A stretch of 64,000 bases of DNA from Pseudomonas berkeleyensis. Lineage in GTDB: Bacteria > Pseudomonadota > Gammaproteobacteria > Pseudomonadales > Pseudomonadaceae. Position 1 is the stretch's first letter. The number at the start of each line of letters is the position of its first letter. The stretch covers positions 1,922,001 through 1,986,000 of the forward strand of contig NZ_CP059139.1 of NCBI RefSeq assembly GCF_014109765.1. The letters run 5' to 3'. The notes beneath the pieces were generated by a model that searched no databases, was not told where the DNA came from, and saw only the letters and a list, made by a program, of their open reading frames with translations. The position numbers and the translations under genes were made by a program. Of the stretch, positions 7,299 to 16,458 are shown piece by piece.

Positions 7299-10200
7299 AT
7301 GTCCGTTCGTGATCGCCTGATCCAGCTCACCCTGCGCGCCCGTAACTTCCTGAGCGGCGATGTAGCGCCGGCCACCGAGTCGATGCGCGAGCTGACCGAG
7401 GAAGGGCGCCGGCTCAAGGCGAGCATGGATGATGTGGGCCGCGCCCGTGGCCTGGCTCGCACCCTGCGCGACAACCAGCAGGCCACCGAAGGCTTGGCGC
7501 GCAGCCAGGCCGACGCCCGCGCGACTCTGGATGACCTGACCCGCGAGATCGGCGACAACGCCACGGCCACGGCTGGCCAGCGTATCGCCTTGCGTGAGGC
7601 GCGGCAGACGCTGGAGGAGGCCGAGCGCGCCTACAAGCGCAACCAGCAGGCTATCAAGAACACCACCAGCGAGCTGAAAAAGCTGGGGGTGGATACTGAC
7701 AACGTGGTGGCCGAAGAGAAGCGGCTGACCGGCGAGCTGGACGATGGCAAGCGGGCGCTGGCCGCCAACCGCGAGGCGATCCGCGAAAAGCGCGTCGAGG
7801 AAAAGAAGGCCGCCGACACGGCCAAGGAACACGCTGACCGCATCGACGCCGCCAAGGGGGCGATGGCCAGCGGTGTGCGCCAGGTGGTGGCATTCGCGGC
7901 TGCTTACGTCTCGCTCAATGCTGCCATGGGGCTTGTTAGGTCAGGGCTCAACTTGGTGCGTGATGGCATTCGAGCCATTGCGATGGAGGGCTCCGACAAG
8001 CAGCAGGCTCTGGCCCAGCTGGAGGCCACGCTGGCGTCCACGGGGCGGCAAGCCGAGTTCACCACGCAGCAGCTGCTGGACATGGCCGATGCCATGGAAG
8101 CCAGCTCGATGCTCACTGCCGAGCAGGTTCAGTCGGCTCAGGCGCGTTTGCTGTCATATACGGACGTGGCAGCGAACGAGTTCCCGCGTGCCCTGCAGAT
8201 CGCGATTGATCAGCAGCAGCGGCTTGGCATCAGTGCCGAGGCATCGGCTGAGATCGTTGGCCGTGCGCTGCAGTCGCCGTCCAAGGCCATGGCCGCGCTT
8301 AGTCGGCAGGGCTTCACCCTGGAGGCTGGCCAGCAACGCCTACTCAAGCAGTTGGAAGCGACCGGCCGGATGGCCGAAGCGCAGTCCATCATCATGGACA
8401 TGCTCACCGAAGCCTACGGTGGTGCAGCAGCTGCAGCGCGCTTGAATACGGCGGCTGGCCTCTGGAAGGGGATCACGGATCGTATCGGCGACTTCACTAG
8501 CCGTGTCGCCAACTCGGGCGCGTTTGACTATATCCAGCGCAAGCTTGTGGAGGTGAGCGACGGTCTGGACGCCATGGCCAACGACGGCCGACTTGATCGC
8601 CTCGCGCAGAGCCTGTCGGATGCGTTCGTGTCCGGCTCTGAGGCGCTGTCGCAGTATGTCGAGAAGCTGGCCACGGTCGATTTCGAAGGGCTCGCCGCGC
8701 GTGCTGCCCGAGCTGCCGAGCAGATTGGCCCGGCTATCGAGAGCACGGTGCAGGCGGCGCGCGTTGTCGCTGCCACGTTGACCACGGTGTGGAACGGCTT
8801 CGCCGGCACCGTGAACGCGGCCGGCGCTGCCCTGGTGCTGGCAGTACAGCAGACAGTTGGCCGGCTGGGGCTTGCGATTGGCCAGATTGCCGAGATGTTC
8901 GGCAACAGCGATCTGCGCGCCAAGGCCGATGGTCTGTACAACTTCCTCGGCGAGCTGAGCCAGGGTTATGCCGAGCAGGCCAAGACCGACTATCAGCAGA
9001 TCGTCGACGCCTGGGACACGACCACCGAGCACGTCAAGGCCAAGGCGAAAGAGCAGACTGAGACCATCAGCCTTGAGAGCGTCAGCCAGGCCGACTTCGT
9101 GCGCCAGGCTGTCACCTCGATGCAGGGCGCCCTGGATCAGATCAGTGCGGCCAAGACGGTCGCGCAACTGCGCCAGGTCGGCGATGAGATGTATGCCGCG
9201 TATAAGCGTGGCGACATCAGCCAGCAGGAATACTCGGCCAGCTCGGTCGAGTTGAATCGCCGCTTGGCCGCCCTGGGTGGCGCTGCCAAGAGCATGGCCG
9301 GTGACGTTGGCATTGCGGCTGAAAGCCTCAAGTCCCTGGCCGACGTCCAACGCGCCATCAGCGATGCCAAGACGGATCGCGATATCGCCGCCATCCGCAC
9401 GGCGTTGCAGGCGCTATACAGCACCGGCCAGGTGACGGCGGCTCAGTACAACGCCGAACTGACCAAACTCAACGCCCGTCAAAAGGAGCTGACCCAAGCC
9501 CTGCAGGGCAGCAAGAAAGCCCAGGACGATAAGAACAAGTCCGACCAGCAGGCCATCGTCACCTCTGAGCAACTGCGCCGCGAAAGCGGCAAGCGTATGG
9601 AGGCCGAGCGCAAGGCGGGCGGCGCCGCGATGGAGCAGCGCCGCAAGGAGTCCAGCGATGCCAAGCAAGATATGGGGGCGCTGGAGGGCTTCTTTACAGG
9701 GGTCATCACTCGTGCTCGCGAGGGCGCGGCCGGCTTGAGTCGGGCCGCGCTGGAGGCGTTCGACGCACTGCGGGGCATCAGCACTGCGGCGCCGGCCATC
9801 GACACCAGCAGTCTGGAGGACACCCGGCGCAGTTTGGAGCAGGTAGGCAAGGCGATTGCCGACGTGCAGGCTGGCCTGTCACGCCCGCTGAGCGGCCTTG
9901 GTCGTTGGGCGCTCGAAACCCAGCGCGATAGCCTGAAAACTCAGGAAGCGTTCCTGGCTCAGAAGGCCTCGCTGCAATCGCTCATGCACAGCTATGAGCG
10001 CGGCGCCATCAGTGCACAGCGTTTCGTCAAGGCCGCTCAGGGCATGAAGTCTACGCTGGGCCTGCTCGATGATTCCGACCTGAGTGGGCTGGAGTCAGCA
10101 ATCGACGCCGCGACCCAGCGCATGAAGCAGATGGGCGACTCGACCCGCAGCACGCTGGAGAGCCTGCAGGACGAGCTGGATGGGTTGCAAGGCCGGCAAG

Positions 10201-10556
10201 ACGACATCGAGCGGCGCCGCTTCGCTGCCCGCCAGCGCGAGCTGCAGGCGCAGCTGGCCGAGGCGCAGGCGGGCGGCGATACCCAAGCGGTGGCCAATGC
10301 CGCGCGTGCCCTTGGCCTGCTGCGGCAGATCGAGAGCGAAAGCGCACAGCAGCGTCAGGCCGAGGAACAGAAGAAACGCATGGAAGCCCAGCAGGCGACG
10401 CAGCCCGCTGCCACTCAGCAGCCGGCGCCGGCACCCAGCAAGGTCATCCGGCTGGAGGTGCCGGGGCGTGGGGCAGTGAATGTTGGCGTCTCGTCTGATG
10501 CTGACGAAGCCAAGCTGTTGACCGTGCTGGAGCAAGCCGGTTTGAGGAGCGTGTAA
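7299..10556 (+). CDS. Tail tape measure protein
   Basis: The 1085-residue protein sets tail length and is the largest structural product after the tail-tip protein. It is mostly alpha-helical and coiled coil. Residues about 225-395 hold the prophage tail length tape-measure core (LEATLASTGRQAEFTTQQLL ... MADAMEASSMLTAEQ ... GRALQSPSKAMAALSRQG), which is typical of lambda gpH-type proteins. Hydrophobic patches follow near residues 490-540. The C-terminal part is Gln/Ala-rich coiled coil ending in a small folded tail. ATG 7299 is chosen because GGAG is seven bases upstream; GTG 7296 is possible. The stop shares a base with the next ATG. Confidence 0.93.
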   Translation: MSVRDRLIQLTLRARNFLSGDVAPATESMRELTEEGRRLKASMDDVGRARGLARTLRDNQQATEGLARSQADARATLDDLTREIGDNATATAGQRIALREARQTLEEAERAYKRNQQAIKNTTSELKKLGVDTDNVVAEEKRLTGELDDGKRALAANREAIREKRVEEKKAADTAKEHADRIDAAKGAMASGVRQVVAFAAAYVSLNAAMGLVRSGLNLVRDGIRAIAMEGSDKQQALAQLEATLASTGRQAEFTTQQLLDMADAMEASSMLTAEQVQSAQARLLSYTDVAANEFPRALQIAIDQQQRLGISAEASAEIVGRALQSPSKAMAALSRQGFTLEAGQQRLLKQLEATGRMAEAQSIIMDMLTEAYGGAAAAARLNTAAGLWKGITDRIGDFTSRVANSGAFDYIQRKLVEVSDGLDAMANDGRLDRLAQSLSDAFVSGSEALSQYVEKLATVDFEGLAARAARAAEQIGPAIESTVQAARVVAATLTTVWNGFAGTVNAAGAALVLAVQQTVGRLGLAIGQIAEMFGNSDLRAKADGLYNFLGELSQGYAEQAKTDYQQIVDAWDTTTEHVKAKAKEQTETISLESVSQADFVRQAVTSMQGALDQISAAKTVAQLRQVGDEMYAAYKRGDISQQEYSASSVELNRRLAALGGAAKSMAGDVGIAAESLKSLADVQRAISDAKTDRDIAAIRTALQALYSTGQVTAAQYNAELTKLNARQKELTQALQGSKKAQDDKNKSDQQAIVTSEQLRRESGKRMEAERKAGGAAMEQRRKESSDAKQDMGALEGFFTGVITRAREGAAGLSRAALEAFDALRGISTAAPAIDTSSLEDTRRSLEQVGKAIADVQAGLSRPLSGLGRWALETQRDSLKTQEAFLAQKASLQSLMHSYERGAISAQRFVKAAQGMKSTLGLLDDSDLSGLESAIDAATQRMKQMGDSTRSTLESLQDELDGLQGRQDDIERRRFAARQRELQAQLAEAQAGGDTQAVANAARALGLLRQIESESAQQRQAEEQKKRMEAQQATQPAATQQPAPAPSKVIRLEVPGRGAVNVGVSSDADEAKLLTVLEQAGLRSV

Positions 10557-10996
10557 TGCAGCTGACTCTGGATAGCCTCGACCTTGCTGCCGATCCGAAG
10601 CTTGGCGGCGAGCAGATGGAGTGGGTGGACGAATGGGACTGGAACGCCATCGAGCAAGAGCAGGAGCGCTCGCTGACCGGGGCGCTGATCGTGCAGGAGG
10701 GCGTCAAGCTTTACGGTCGCCCGATCACCTTGGCGAGCAATGGCGGTGCCTGGTTCCCTCTGGCCACCGTTCGAGCGCTGGAGGCGATGGCCGGCGCGCC
10801 GGGTGCTGTACACCTGCTCACGTTGCCGACCGGCGATCAGCACTACGTGACGTGGAACCGCGTCGCCGGCCCTGTTGTGCAGGCGGTTCCGGTGCACCGC
10901 ACCGTCGCGCCGGGGCCTGACTGGCTCTATCAGCTCACCCTGCGCCTGATCACCGTGGCGCCGCCACCTTCACCCGACCCAGAACCTGCACCCTGA
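10556..10996 (+). CDS. Tail protein downstream of the tape measure
   Basis: A 146-residue protein whose start overlaps the tape-measure stop (TAATG). It has an aromatic, acidic centre (MEWVDEWDWNAIEQEQERS), beta-type segments after that, and a Pro-rich end. Its place right after the tape measure fits a distal tail or tail-tip adaptor protein, but no motif confirms this. A terminator follows immediately. Confidence 0.6.
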   Translation: MQLTLDSLDLAADPKLGGEQMEWVDEWDWNAIEQEQERSLTGALIVQEGVKLYGRPITLASNGGAWFPLATVRALEAMAGAPGAVHLLTLPTGDQHYVTWNRVAGPVVQAVPVHRTVAPGPDWLYQLTLRLITVAPPPSPDPEPAP

Positions 10997-11000
10997 CAGC

Positions 11001-11025
11001 AGCCCCGCCCATGCGGGGCTTTTTT
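11001..11025 (+). terminator. Terminator before the large tail-tip gene
   Basis: An 8-bp stem (11001-11008 with 11013-11020) with a CCAT loop runs into a T-tract, then GGAGAAAAG appears as the ribosome-binding site of the next gene. Confidence 0.85.
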
Positions 11026-11044
11026 ATGCCCGGAGAAAAGTGAC

Positions 11045-14000
11045 GTGGCGATCAACAAAGACGATGTGAAGCTGCTGAAAAGCCAGCGCCTGACCGACGA
11101 GAGTGACGGCGGCGGCCGTGCCACTGGCGTTGCCGTGGTGTCTGGCGAAGTCAACAACGTGTTCCCCGACATCAGCCGGCTCGACCGCACCACCGGGCGC
11201 ATCAGCCTGCGCAAGCTGTTCGCGGGCGTGATGACCACCAACGATGACCGCTACCTGGGTGCGCACGGCATCGTCACTCAGCGCCCGGCAGATCCGCGCG
11301 TCAGCGTGCTGCTGTTCAACACTGGCAGCCAGACCGACGTTCGCGCGAATGCCCGCAACGCCATCGAGAGCTACGTGACCCCGGCGTCGCCAGCCACCTT
11401 CGAATTGCTGGGCACACAGCTGCAGGGGCAGCGCGCCATCGCTGGTGTGCAGCGCGAGGAACAACGCATCCCCGAAATCGGCGAGGTGTTCCAGCTCACC
11501 ACCGCCACCACGTCGCAATACGTGCGGGTGACGGATGTCAGCAGCCGGATGGAAACCTTCACGTGGGAATACACCGCCGGCAACTTCGTGAACTTCGACC
11601 GCCGCCGTCTGGATCTGTCGATCAGTGCTCCGCTGCTGTCGTCTTTCCCCGGTGGCCAGGTCACGCCGGCCGGCACCACGTCGAACTCGCTCGACCAGTT
11701 GCCGAAGGCGCGCGTGCTGTCGACTCAGGTTGCCGACGCTGCCCGTTACTTCGGTATCAGCCCGCTGGCCGAGGCTGTTGCACAGGGCGCGCTGAGCCTG
11801 CGTGTGCAGTCCGTTTACAGCCAGCTCGTGCCGAGCACCACGAAAGAGAGCGCCCTGGTTGATCTGCTGGCCGGCTATCAGCGACAGCTGTATCTGCCCG
11901 CCGGCCCGGCCCGGACTATCTCGCTGAGTGTTGCTGCGAGCAGCACGGTCGGGGAGTCGCGCACGTTCCTCGGCACCGGCTGTGCACCCGGGACGCTGAC
12001 GCTCACTGCCAACGGCGGCGTGTTCGGCGATGACCGTAAGGGCGGCGTGCGCTACGTGTCCGGCAGCAACTGGATCACTGCTGGCACCGTCGATTATCAG
12101 ACCGGCGAAATCACTCTGACTCGATCCGGCACGAGCTGGACGGGCACCGCGTCGGCGACCTACCAGCCTGGCGCTGCCGCAACCGGTGACACCGTGACTG
12201 GTGAGGTGGAAGTGACGCTGGGCAATCGCGGCTATGTGTACACGCTGAACCTGAGCGACGCGATTCCGCGCCCAGGCACACTGTCGGTGTCGTTCATGGC
12301 ACTGGGTCGCTGGTACGAGCTGCGCGACCTGGGCGACGGCCTGCTGACCGGCCCGGGGGCTGGCACAATCTCGTTCGCAACCGGCTCGGTGTCGTTGACC
12401 CTGAGCGCATTGCCGGACGTGGGCAGCTCGCTGGTGTTCAGCTATATCAGCTCGGCCGACAACGCGATCACCCAACGCACGGGCGGCAGCATCGTGCCGA
12501 AACTGGAGGTTCGATTCACTCTGCCGCACACCGGCATCATGCCGGGCTCGGTGGCGATCAGTTATACCGCCGGTACGGCGCGCACGTTGAGCGATGACGG
12601 TCACGGCAACCTGTCAGGCACGGGTGGCACCGGCACGATTTCGTATGCCTCGGGCGAGGGCGTGTTGCTGCTGGCGGCAACGCCCAGCGCCGGCATCAGC
12701 TACAGCTATGAGCAAGGTTCGGTCACTGATACGCCGCTCAGCGTCAGCAGCGACGGCAGCGGCATGGCCTCGTTCACCATTCCGGGCGCCCCGCTCAAGC
12801 CGGGCAGCGTGCGGATCGACTGGCTGACCACCCAACGGCAGGCCGCCCCGGCGATCAACTGGGACGTGATCGAGAGTGGCAACGCGCTGCCCGTCTACGA
12901 TGGCCAGCGCGATGTCGCGCGCTCGGCCAGCGACAACGGCAGCGGCGGCTGGCAGGGCGGCATCAGTGGCAGCATCAACTACACGACCGGTGCCTGCACG
13001 CTGCAGGTTGCGCGGCTGTACAACTACACCGAGTACACCTACAGCAATCGCAGCAAACGCAATTTCGACAGCGGCCGGCAGACCGAGCCGGTACTGGTGA
13101 CTACCAACGTCGAGCTACGCGAGCAGTTCGGCGGCACGTTGTCGGCGAAGGCTCAGGCGGCTGGTGTGATCAGCACAGAGCGCACCTACAGCCAGGCCCA
13201 GCCGCCGATCACGTTCGAGCTGTTGCCGGGCGTAGCCGAGGCCATCGTGCCGGGCTCGCTGCTGTTCAGCTGGAACGGCGCGATCTACACCGACCGCTCG
13301 GGCATCCTGTTCCGCGACATCGCCACCAGCACCAACGGCGGCGTAGCGGTCGGGACGGTGAACTATGCCAACGGCTCGGCTGTGCTCAACAGCTACGGCG
13401 GCAATGCCTCGGGGGCAGTGAGCATACTGGCATGCCTGACAGCGGCGACCGGCTTCAGCGTGACGGCGGCGACCTTCCGCACGCCTGGTGCGCCGCTGCG
13501 TGCGGCCAGCACCCAGGTAACGGCGGTGCGCACGGACACAGCTGAGATCATCACGGCCTCGGCGAACCTCAACGGCGAGTTCACTCACCCGATCATTCGC
13601 GGCACTGTCGATATCGCCACGGGCATCGTCAGGCTGGTGTTCACGACTGACCCGGATGACGACACGGGCGCGAGCGACGTGCCGGTGATCCCGCTGCTGA
13701 CGCGCTATAACGCGGTCGTGCAAACCCAGCTGCCGCTGGATGCCGGGCTGCTGGGTCTCGACCCGGTGCGCCTGCCGGCAGATGGCCGCGTGCCGATCTA
13801 CCGACCCGGCGACGTGCTTGTGATTCACCACACCGCCGAGACCAACGTGCCCAGCCCGAGCGCTGGCGGCACCGTGACGCTCGACCGTGGCGAGCAAGCC
13901 GAGATCCTGGTGGTGGATGCGAACGGCGTAGAGCTACGCGCGTCCTCGTACAGCGTCGACCGCGAGGCCGGCGCCGTGACCTGGGCGAACCCGCTGGTGC

Positions 14001-14626
14001 TGCAGAACGAGGCGGGCGAACCGCTGACGCTGCCGCTGGTGATTCTTGATCGCGTCGAGCACATGACCATGTGCACCGAAGTGCAGATCACGGGCGAACT
14101 GGCATTCAGCGCGCCGCTGCCGTGGGATCTGCCGGCCGGGGAGGCCTACGTCTCCAGCGCCGTGACTTGGGGCGACCTGCAGGCTCGTGTGCATACGTGG
14201 TTCACGCAGCAAACGTGGAGCACGGGTGCGCCGAACTGGACGGATCTGCCCGTCGGCAACACGACGACAGCGCAATACAACAGCCTGGCTTATCCGCCGA
14301 TCATCACCAACCGTGGTGCTGTCGATGGGCGCTGGGCGTTGGTGTTCACCAGCTCGACCGCGTTTCAGGTCGTCGAGCAGCAGCTGGGCGTGATCGCCAC
14401 CGGCAACATCACGACGGACTGCTCACCGGTCAACCCACTGACGGGCGAGCCGTTCTTTCTGATTCGCTGGCAGGGCTGGGGTAGTGGCTGGGCTGCGGGG
14501 AACGCCGTGCGCTTCAACACGGACTCGGCGCTCGGGCCGCTGTGGTGCATCCGCACCGTGATCAGCGGGCAGGGCACCGTTGACGATGATCAGTTTGAAC
14601 TGCAAGTGAGGGGGGATGCGGACTGA
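11045..14626 (+). CDS. Large modular tail-tip/tail protein with repeated beta modules
   Basis: The 1193-residue product starts at GTG 11045 behind GGAGAAAAG. From about residue 345 to 790 it contains at least five degenerate modules of 70-100 residues that share a pattern: PGS or PGT near the front, then a short acidic/glycine turn, GTI-Y-TG or GTV-Y-NG, and a final strand (for example near residues 347, 408, 499, 584 and 735). These look like beta-sandwich repeats that could decorate the tail or bind glycans. The N-terminal 300 residues are unlike the repeats and probably dock to the tail. No enzyme motif was seen. Exact role uncertain. Confidence 0.7.
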   Translation: MAINKDDVKLLKSQRLTDESDGGGRATGVAVVSGEVNNVFPDISRLDRTTGRISLRKLFAGVMTTNDDRYLGAHGIVTQRPADPRVSVLLFNTGSQTDVRANARNAIESYVTPASPATFELLGTQLQGQRAIAGVQREEQRIPEIGEVFQLTTATTSQYVRVTDVSSRMETFTWEYTAGNFVNFDRRRLDLSISAPLLSSFPGGQVTPAGTTSNSLDQLPKARVLSTQVADAARYFGISPLAEAVAQGALSLRVQSVYSQLVPSTTKESALVDLLAGYQRQLYLPAGPARTISLSVAASSTVGESRTFLGTGCAPGTLTLTANGGVFGDDRKGGVRYVSGSNWITAGTVDYQTGEITLTRSGTSWTGTASATYQPGAAATGDTVTGEVEVTLGNRGYVYTLNLSDAIPRPGTLSVSFMALGRWYELRDLGDGLLTGPGAGTISFATGSVSLTLSALPDVGSSLVFSYISSADNAITQRTGGSIVPKLEVRFTLPHTGIMPGSVAISYTAGTARTLSDDGHGNLSGTGGTGTISYASGEGVLLLAATPSAGISYSYEQGSVTDTPLSVSSDGSGMASFTIPGAPLKPGSVRIDWLTTQRQAAPAINWDVIESGNALPVYDGQRDVARSASDNGSGGWQGGISGSINYTTGACTLQVARLYNYTEYTYSNRSKRNFDSGRQTEPVLVTTNVELREQFGGTLSAKAQAAGVISTERTYSQAQPPITFELLPGVAEAIVPGSLLFSWNGAIYTDRSGILFRDIATSTNGGVAVGTVNYANGSAVLNSYGGNASGAVSILACLTAATGFSVTAATFRTPGAPLRAASTQVTAVRTDTAEIITASANLNGEFTHPIIRGTVDIATGIVRLVFTTDPDDDTGASDVPVIPLLTRYNAVVQTQLPLDAGLLGLDPVRLPADGRVPIYRPGDVLVIHHTAETNVPSPSAGGTVTLDRGEQAEILVVDANGVELRASSYSVDREAGAVTWANPLVLQNEAGEPLTLPLVILDRVEHMTMCTEVQITGELAFSAPLPWDLPAGEAYVSSAVTWGDLQARVHTWFTQQTWSTGAPNWTDLPVGNTTTAQYNSLAYPPIITNRGAVDGRWALVFTSSTAFQVVEQQLGVIATGNITTDCSPVNPLTGEPFFLIRWQGWGSGWAAGNAVRFNTDSALGPLWCIRTVISGQGTVDDDQFELQVRGDAD

Positions 14627-15666
14627 TGGCCAGGTTTTATCAGAGCACCGACGCCGGCGCTCCTGTGCTGGATATTCCGGCATCAGCGGGGGCCGTCGAT
14701 ATTCGCCGGTTTGGCTGCCTCAAGCAGATTCTGATAGCCGTGCTCGTGAATGGGTACGGCTCTGGCGGAAGTGCGAAGCCAGCAGCGGGCTGGGCATTGA
14801 TCCAGGAGGGTGATCGAACGATCACCCTGCGCAATGCCTCGGGTAGCTACGTGACGTTCTCGTCCTTCTACTTGTTCATGTCCCCAACCAACTTCTCGGG
14901 AGACCAGTTTTACCGGATATACCTGCACAACACCTACACGGGGATTGTGAATGGTGTGCCGCAAGGGGAGGGGGTGGTAACTGGCACTGCGGCGGGCAAC
15001 TCAGTGCCGCATTACTGTGGTTCTACCTATCAGTTTCAGTACGCAAATACGGCGCTATGGACGTTGCTCGCGGATGACCGAAGTTTCTGGTTTATGCACC
15101 ACTGCAACCCTTATGGAAACTTTACTAATACCAACGTCCTCGACCAGAGTCTTGCCGTTGGGACTTGGAACAATTGCTTTTATGTCGGCGATGATTCTCA
15201 GGGAAGTTTCATTGCGGTGGGTGGCCAACTCACCAGCGCAGTAAACGCTATTACGGCGCCCTACTTTGATCATCAGGCTATAACTACCCTGCGGAATCCT
15301 CACACGGGGTTGTTGATTGACACGGGGGGTGCCCCAGCTACCACGCAGGTGGTAAGTCTTTTCTCTATTTCTCCCTCAACTGGTGCCACCGTCTTTTACA
15401 AAGACGTAATGAACATGTGTCCTATCGAATGGGCATGTGCCAGCAAGTATGCGGGCAACTTGCGCGGCGGCTTTCTCGATGTAATGTCTGGACACTCCAG
15501 AGGGGACATTATTTACCGTGCGCTGATTCAAGATGTAAGTCCTGTGCGGGCCACTCATATCATGACTCCGTCACTAATGGCGGACGGGTACTCGTACTTA
15601 GTTCCCATGTCACAAACTAACCAGGGCCGCCGCTGCGTCATATCGGATAACCCTGCTCTCTGGTAA
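14626..15666 (+). CDS. Probable receptor-binding or tail-tip protein
   Basis: The 346-residue protein begins by a TGATG overlap with the preceding gene. It is rich in Ser, Gly, Tyr and Trp, has six Cys and Trp-rich segments (DDRSFWFMHHCNPYGN), and lacks enzymatic motifs. Local GC is lower than in the genes on either side and codon use differs, which suggests that this gene was exchanged as a module. Such a pattern at this position is common for host-recognition proteins. Function is inferred from context only. Confidence 0.55.
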   Translation: MARFYQSTDAGAPVLDIPASAGAVDIRRFGCLKQILIAVLVNGYGSGGSAKPAAGWALIQEGDRTITLRNASGSYVTFSSFYLFMSPTNFSGDQFYRIYLHNTYTGIVNGVPQGEGVVTGTAAGNSVPHYCGSTYQFQYANTALWTLLADDRSFWFMHHCNPYGNFTNTNVLDQSLAVGTWNNCFYVGDDSQGSFIAVGGQLTSAVNAITAPYFDHQAITTLRNPHTGLLIDTGGAPATTQVVSLFSISPSTGATVFYKDVMNMCPIEWACASKYAGNLRGGFLDVMSGHSRGDIIYRALIQDVSPVRATHIMTPSLMADGYSYLVPMSQTNQGRRCVISDNPALW

Positions 15667-15672
15667 CTAACA

Positions 15673-16458
15673 ATGCCAATAACAACTAGCGTTGTTCCTG
15701 CGGCGGCACAGCTGCAGCCTGAGATTGGGCGTCGTTCGGTGCGCTTCCGGTTGCTTCGCGACGGCCAGGTCACGGCATCTGTGAAGCGTGTTCGCGTCGT
15801 CCGCGGTTGGGATACCGGCAGCCAGCTGGATATTGGCGAGCCGACGGTCGATGGCGAATTCACTCGCGAGGTCAGCATTCCCATCCAGCTGCTGGTCGAC
15901 CGGGGCGAGTGGGCGGTGGTGGCCATCGACGATGCAACGCCGCGCCTTGCGATCACGCAATATCTCGACCTGTCGCTGGGTGGGGTGTTCACGCTGAACA
16001 TCACCAGCGGCAGCGGGGGCGACGTGACAGACCCGGCATTGGTTGACGCCAGCGTGCGAGTCGACCGTCTGCCGGCCGTGCGTGAGGTTGTTGTGATCGA
16101 GCGACCGGCTACTGGCGAGTGGCGCATCGCCGGGCGCGGCCAGACCGATGCGGACGGCCTGGCCAGCATCGACCTTGCCGTGACCGGCGGGCGCGTGTTC
16201 GCCGTGGCTGTCGATGACTACGGCGTTGCGTTCTCGCCGGGCCTTGTCGTCGCGGTCGGCCAGCGCATCCGTCCGAGCGTGTTCGCGGGTGTGCTGTACG
16301 AGATCACCGAAGCCGGCACGCTGCCGCCGACCGAGCCCGATTGGTGGCCAATCACAGTTGAGGACTCGCGCGAGCTGGGCACCGGCCGGGCGGTCGCCCG
16401 TCGTTACTACCGCCCGCTTGCGCACGGGCCTTTCCCGGTGGAGCTGGTCGATGATTAA
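15673..16458 (+). CDS. Tail protein of unknown specific role
   Basis: A 261-residue beta-rich protein with two similar halves, each containing a GE-type strand, an acidic loop and a V-A-V-D-D segment (VVAIDDATPRLAITQYL and FAVAVDDYGVAFSPG). The C-terminus carries RAVARRYYRPLAHGPFPVEL. It is located between the probable receptor-binding gene and the hub-like gene, so it likely belongs to the tail tip. The next gene starts eight bases before its stop. Confidence 0.6.
   Translation: MPITTSVVPAAAQLQPEIGRRSVRFRLLRDGQVTASVKRVRVVRGWDTGSQLDIGEPTVDGEFTREVSIPIQLLVDRGEWAVVAIDDATPRLAITQYLDLSLGGVFTLNITSGSGGDVTDPALVDASVRVDRLPAVREVVVIERPATGEWRIAGRGQTDADGLASIDLAVTGGRVFAVAVDDYGVAFSPGLVVAVGQRIRPSVFAGVLYEITEAGTLPPTEPDWWPITVEDSRELGTGRAVARRYYRPLAHGPFPVELVDD

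Noticed and set aside
11024..12604. 526-codon minus-strand frame in the large tail gene
   Set aside because: Low-complexity Arg/Gln/Ala/His-rich translation with no start context; mirror of the real gene.
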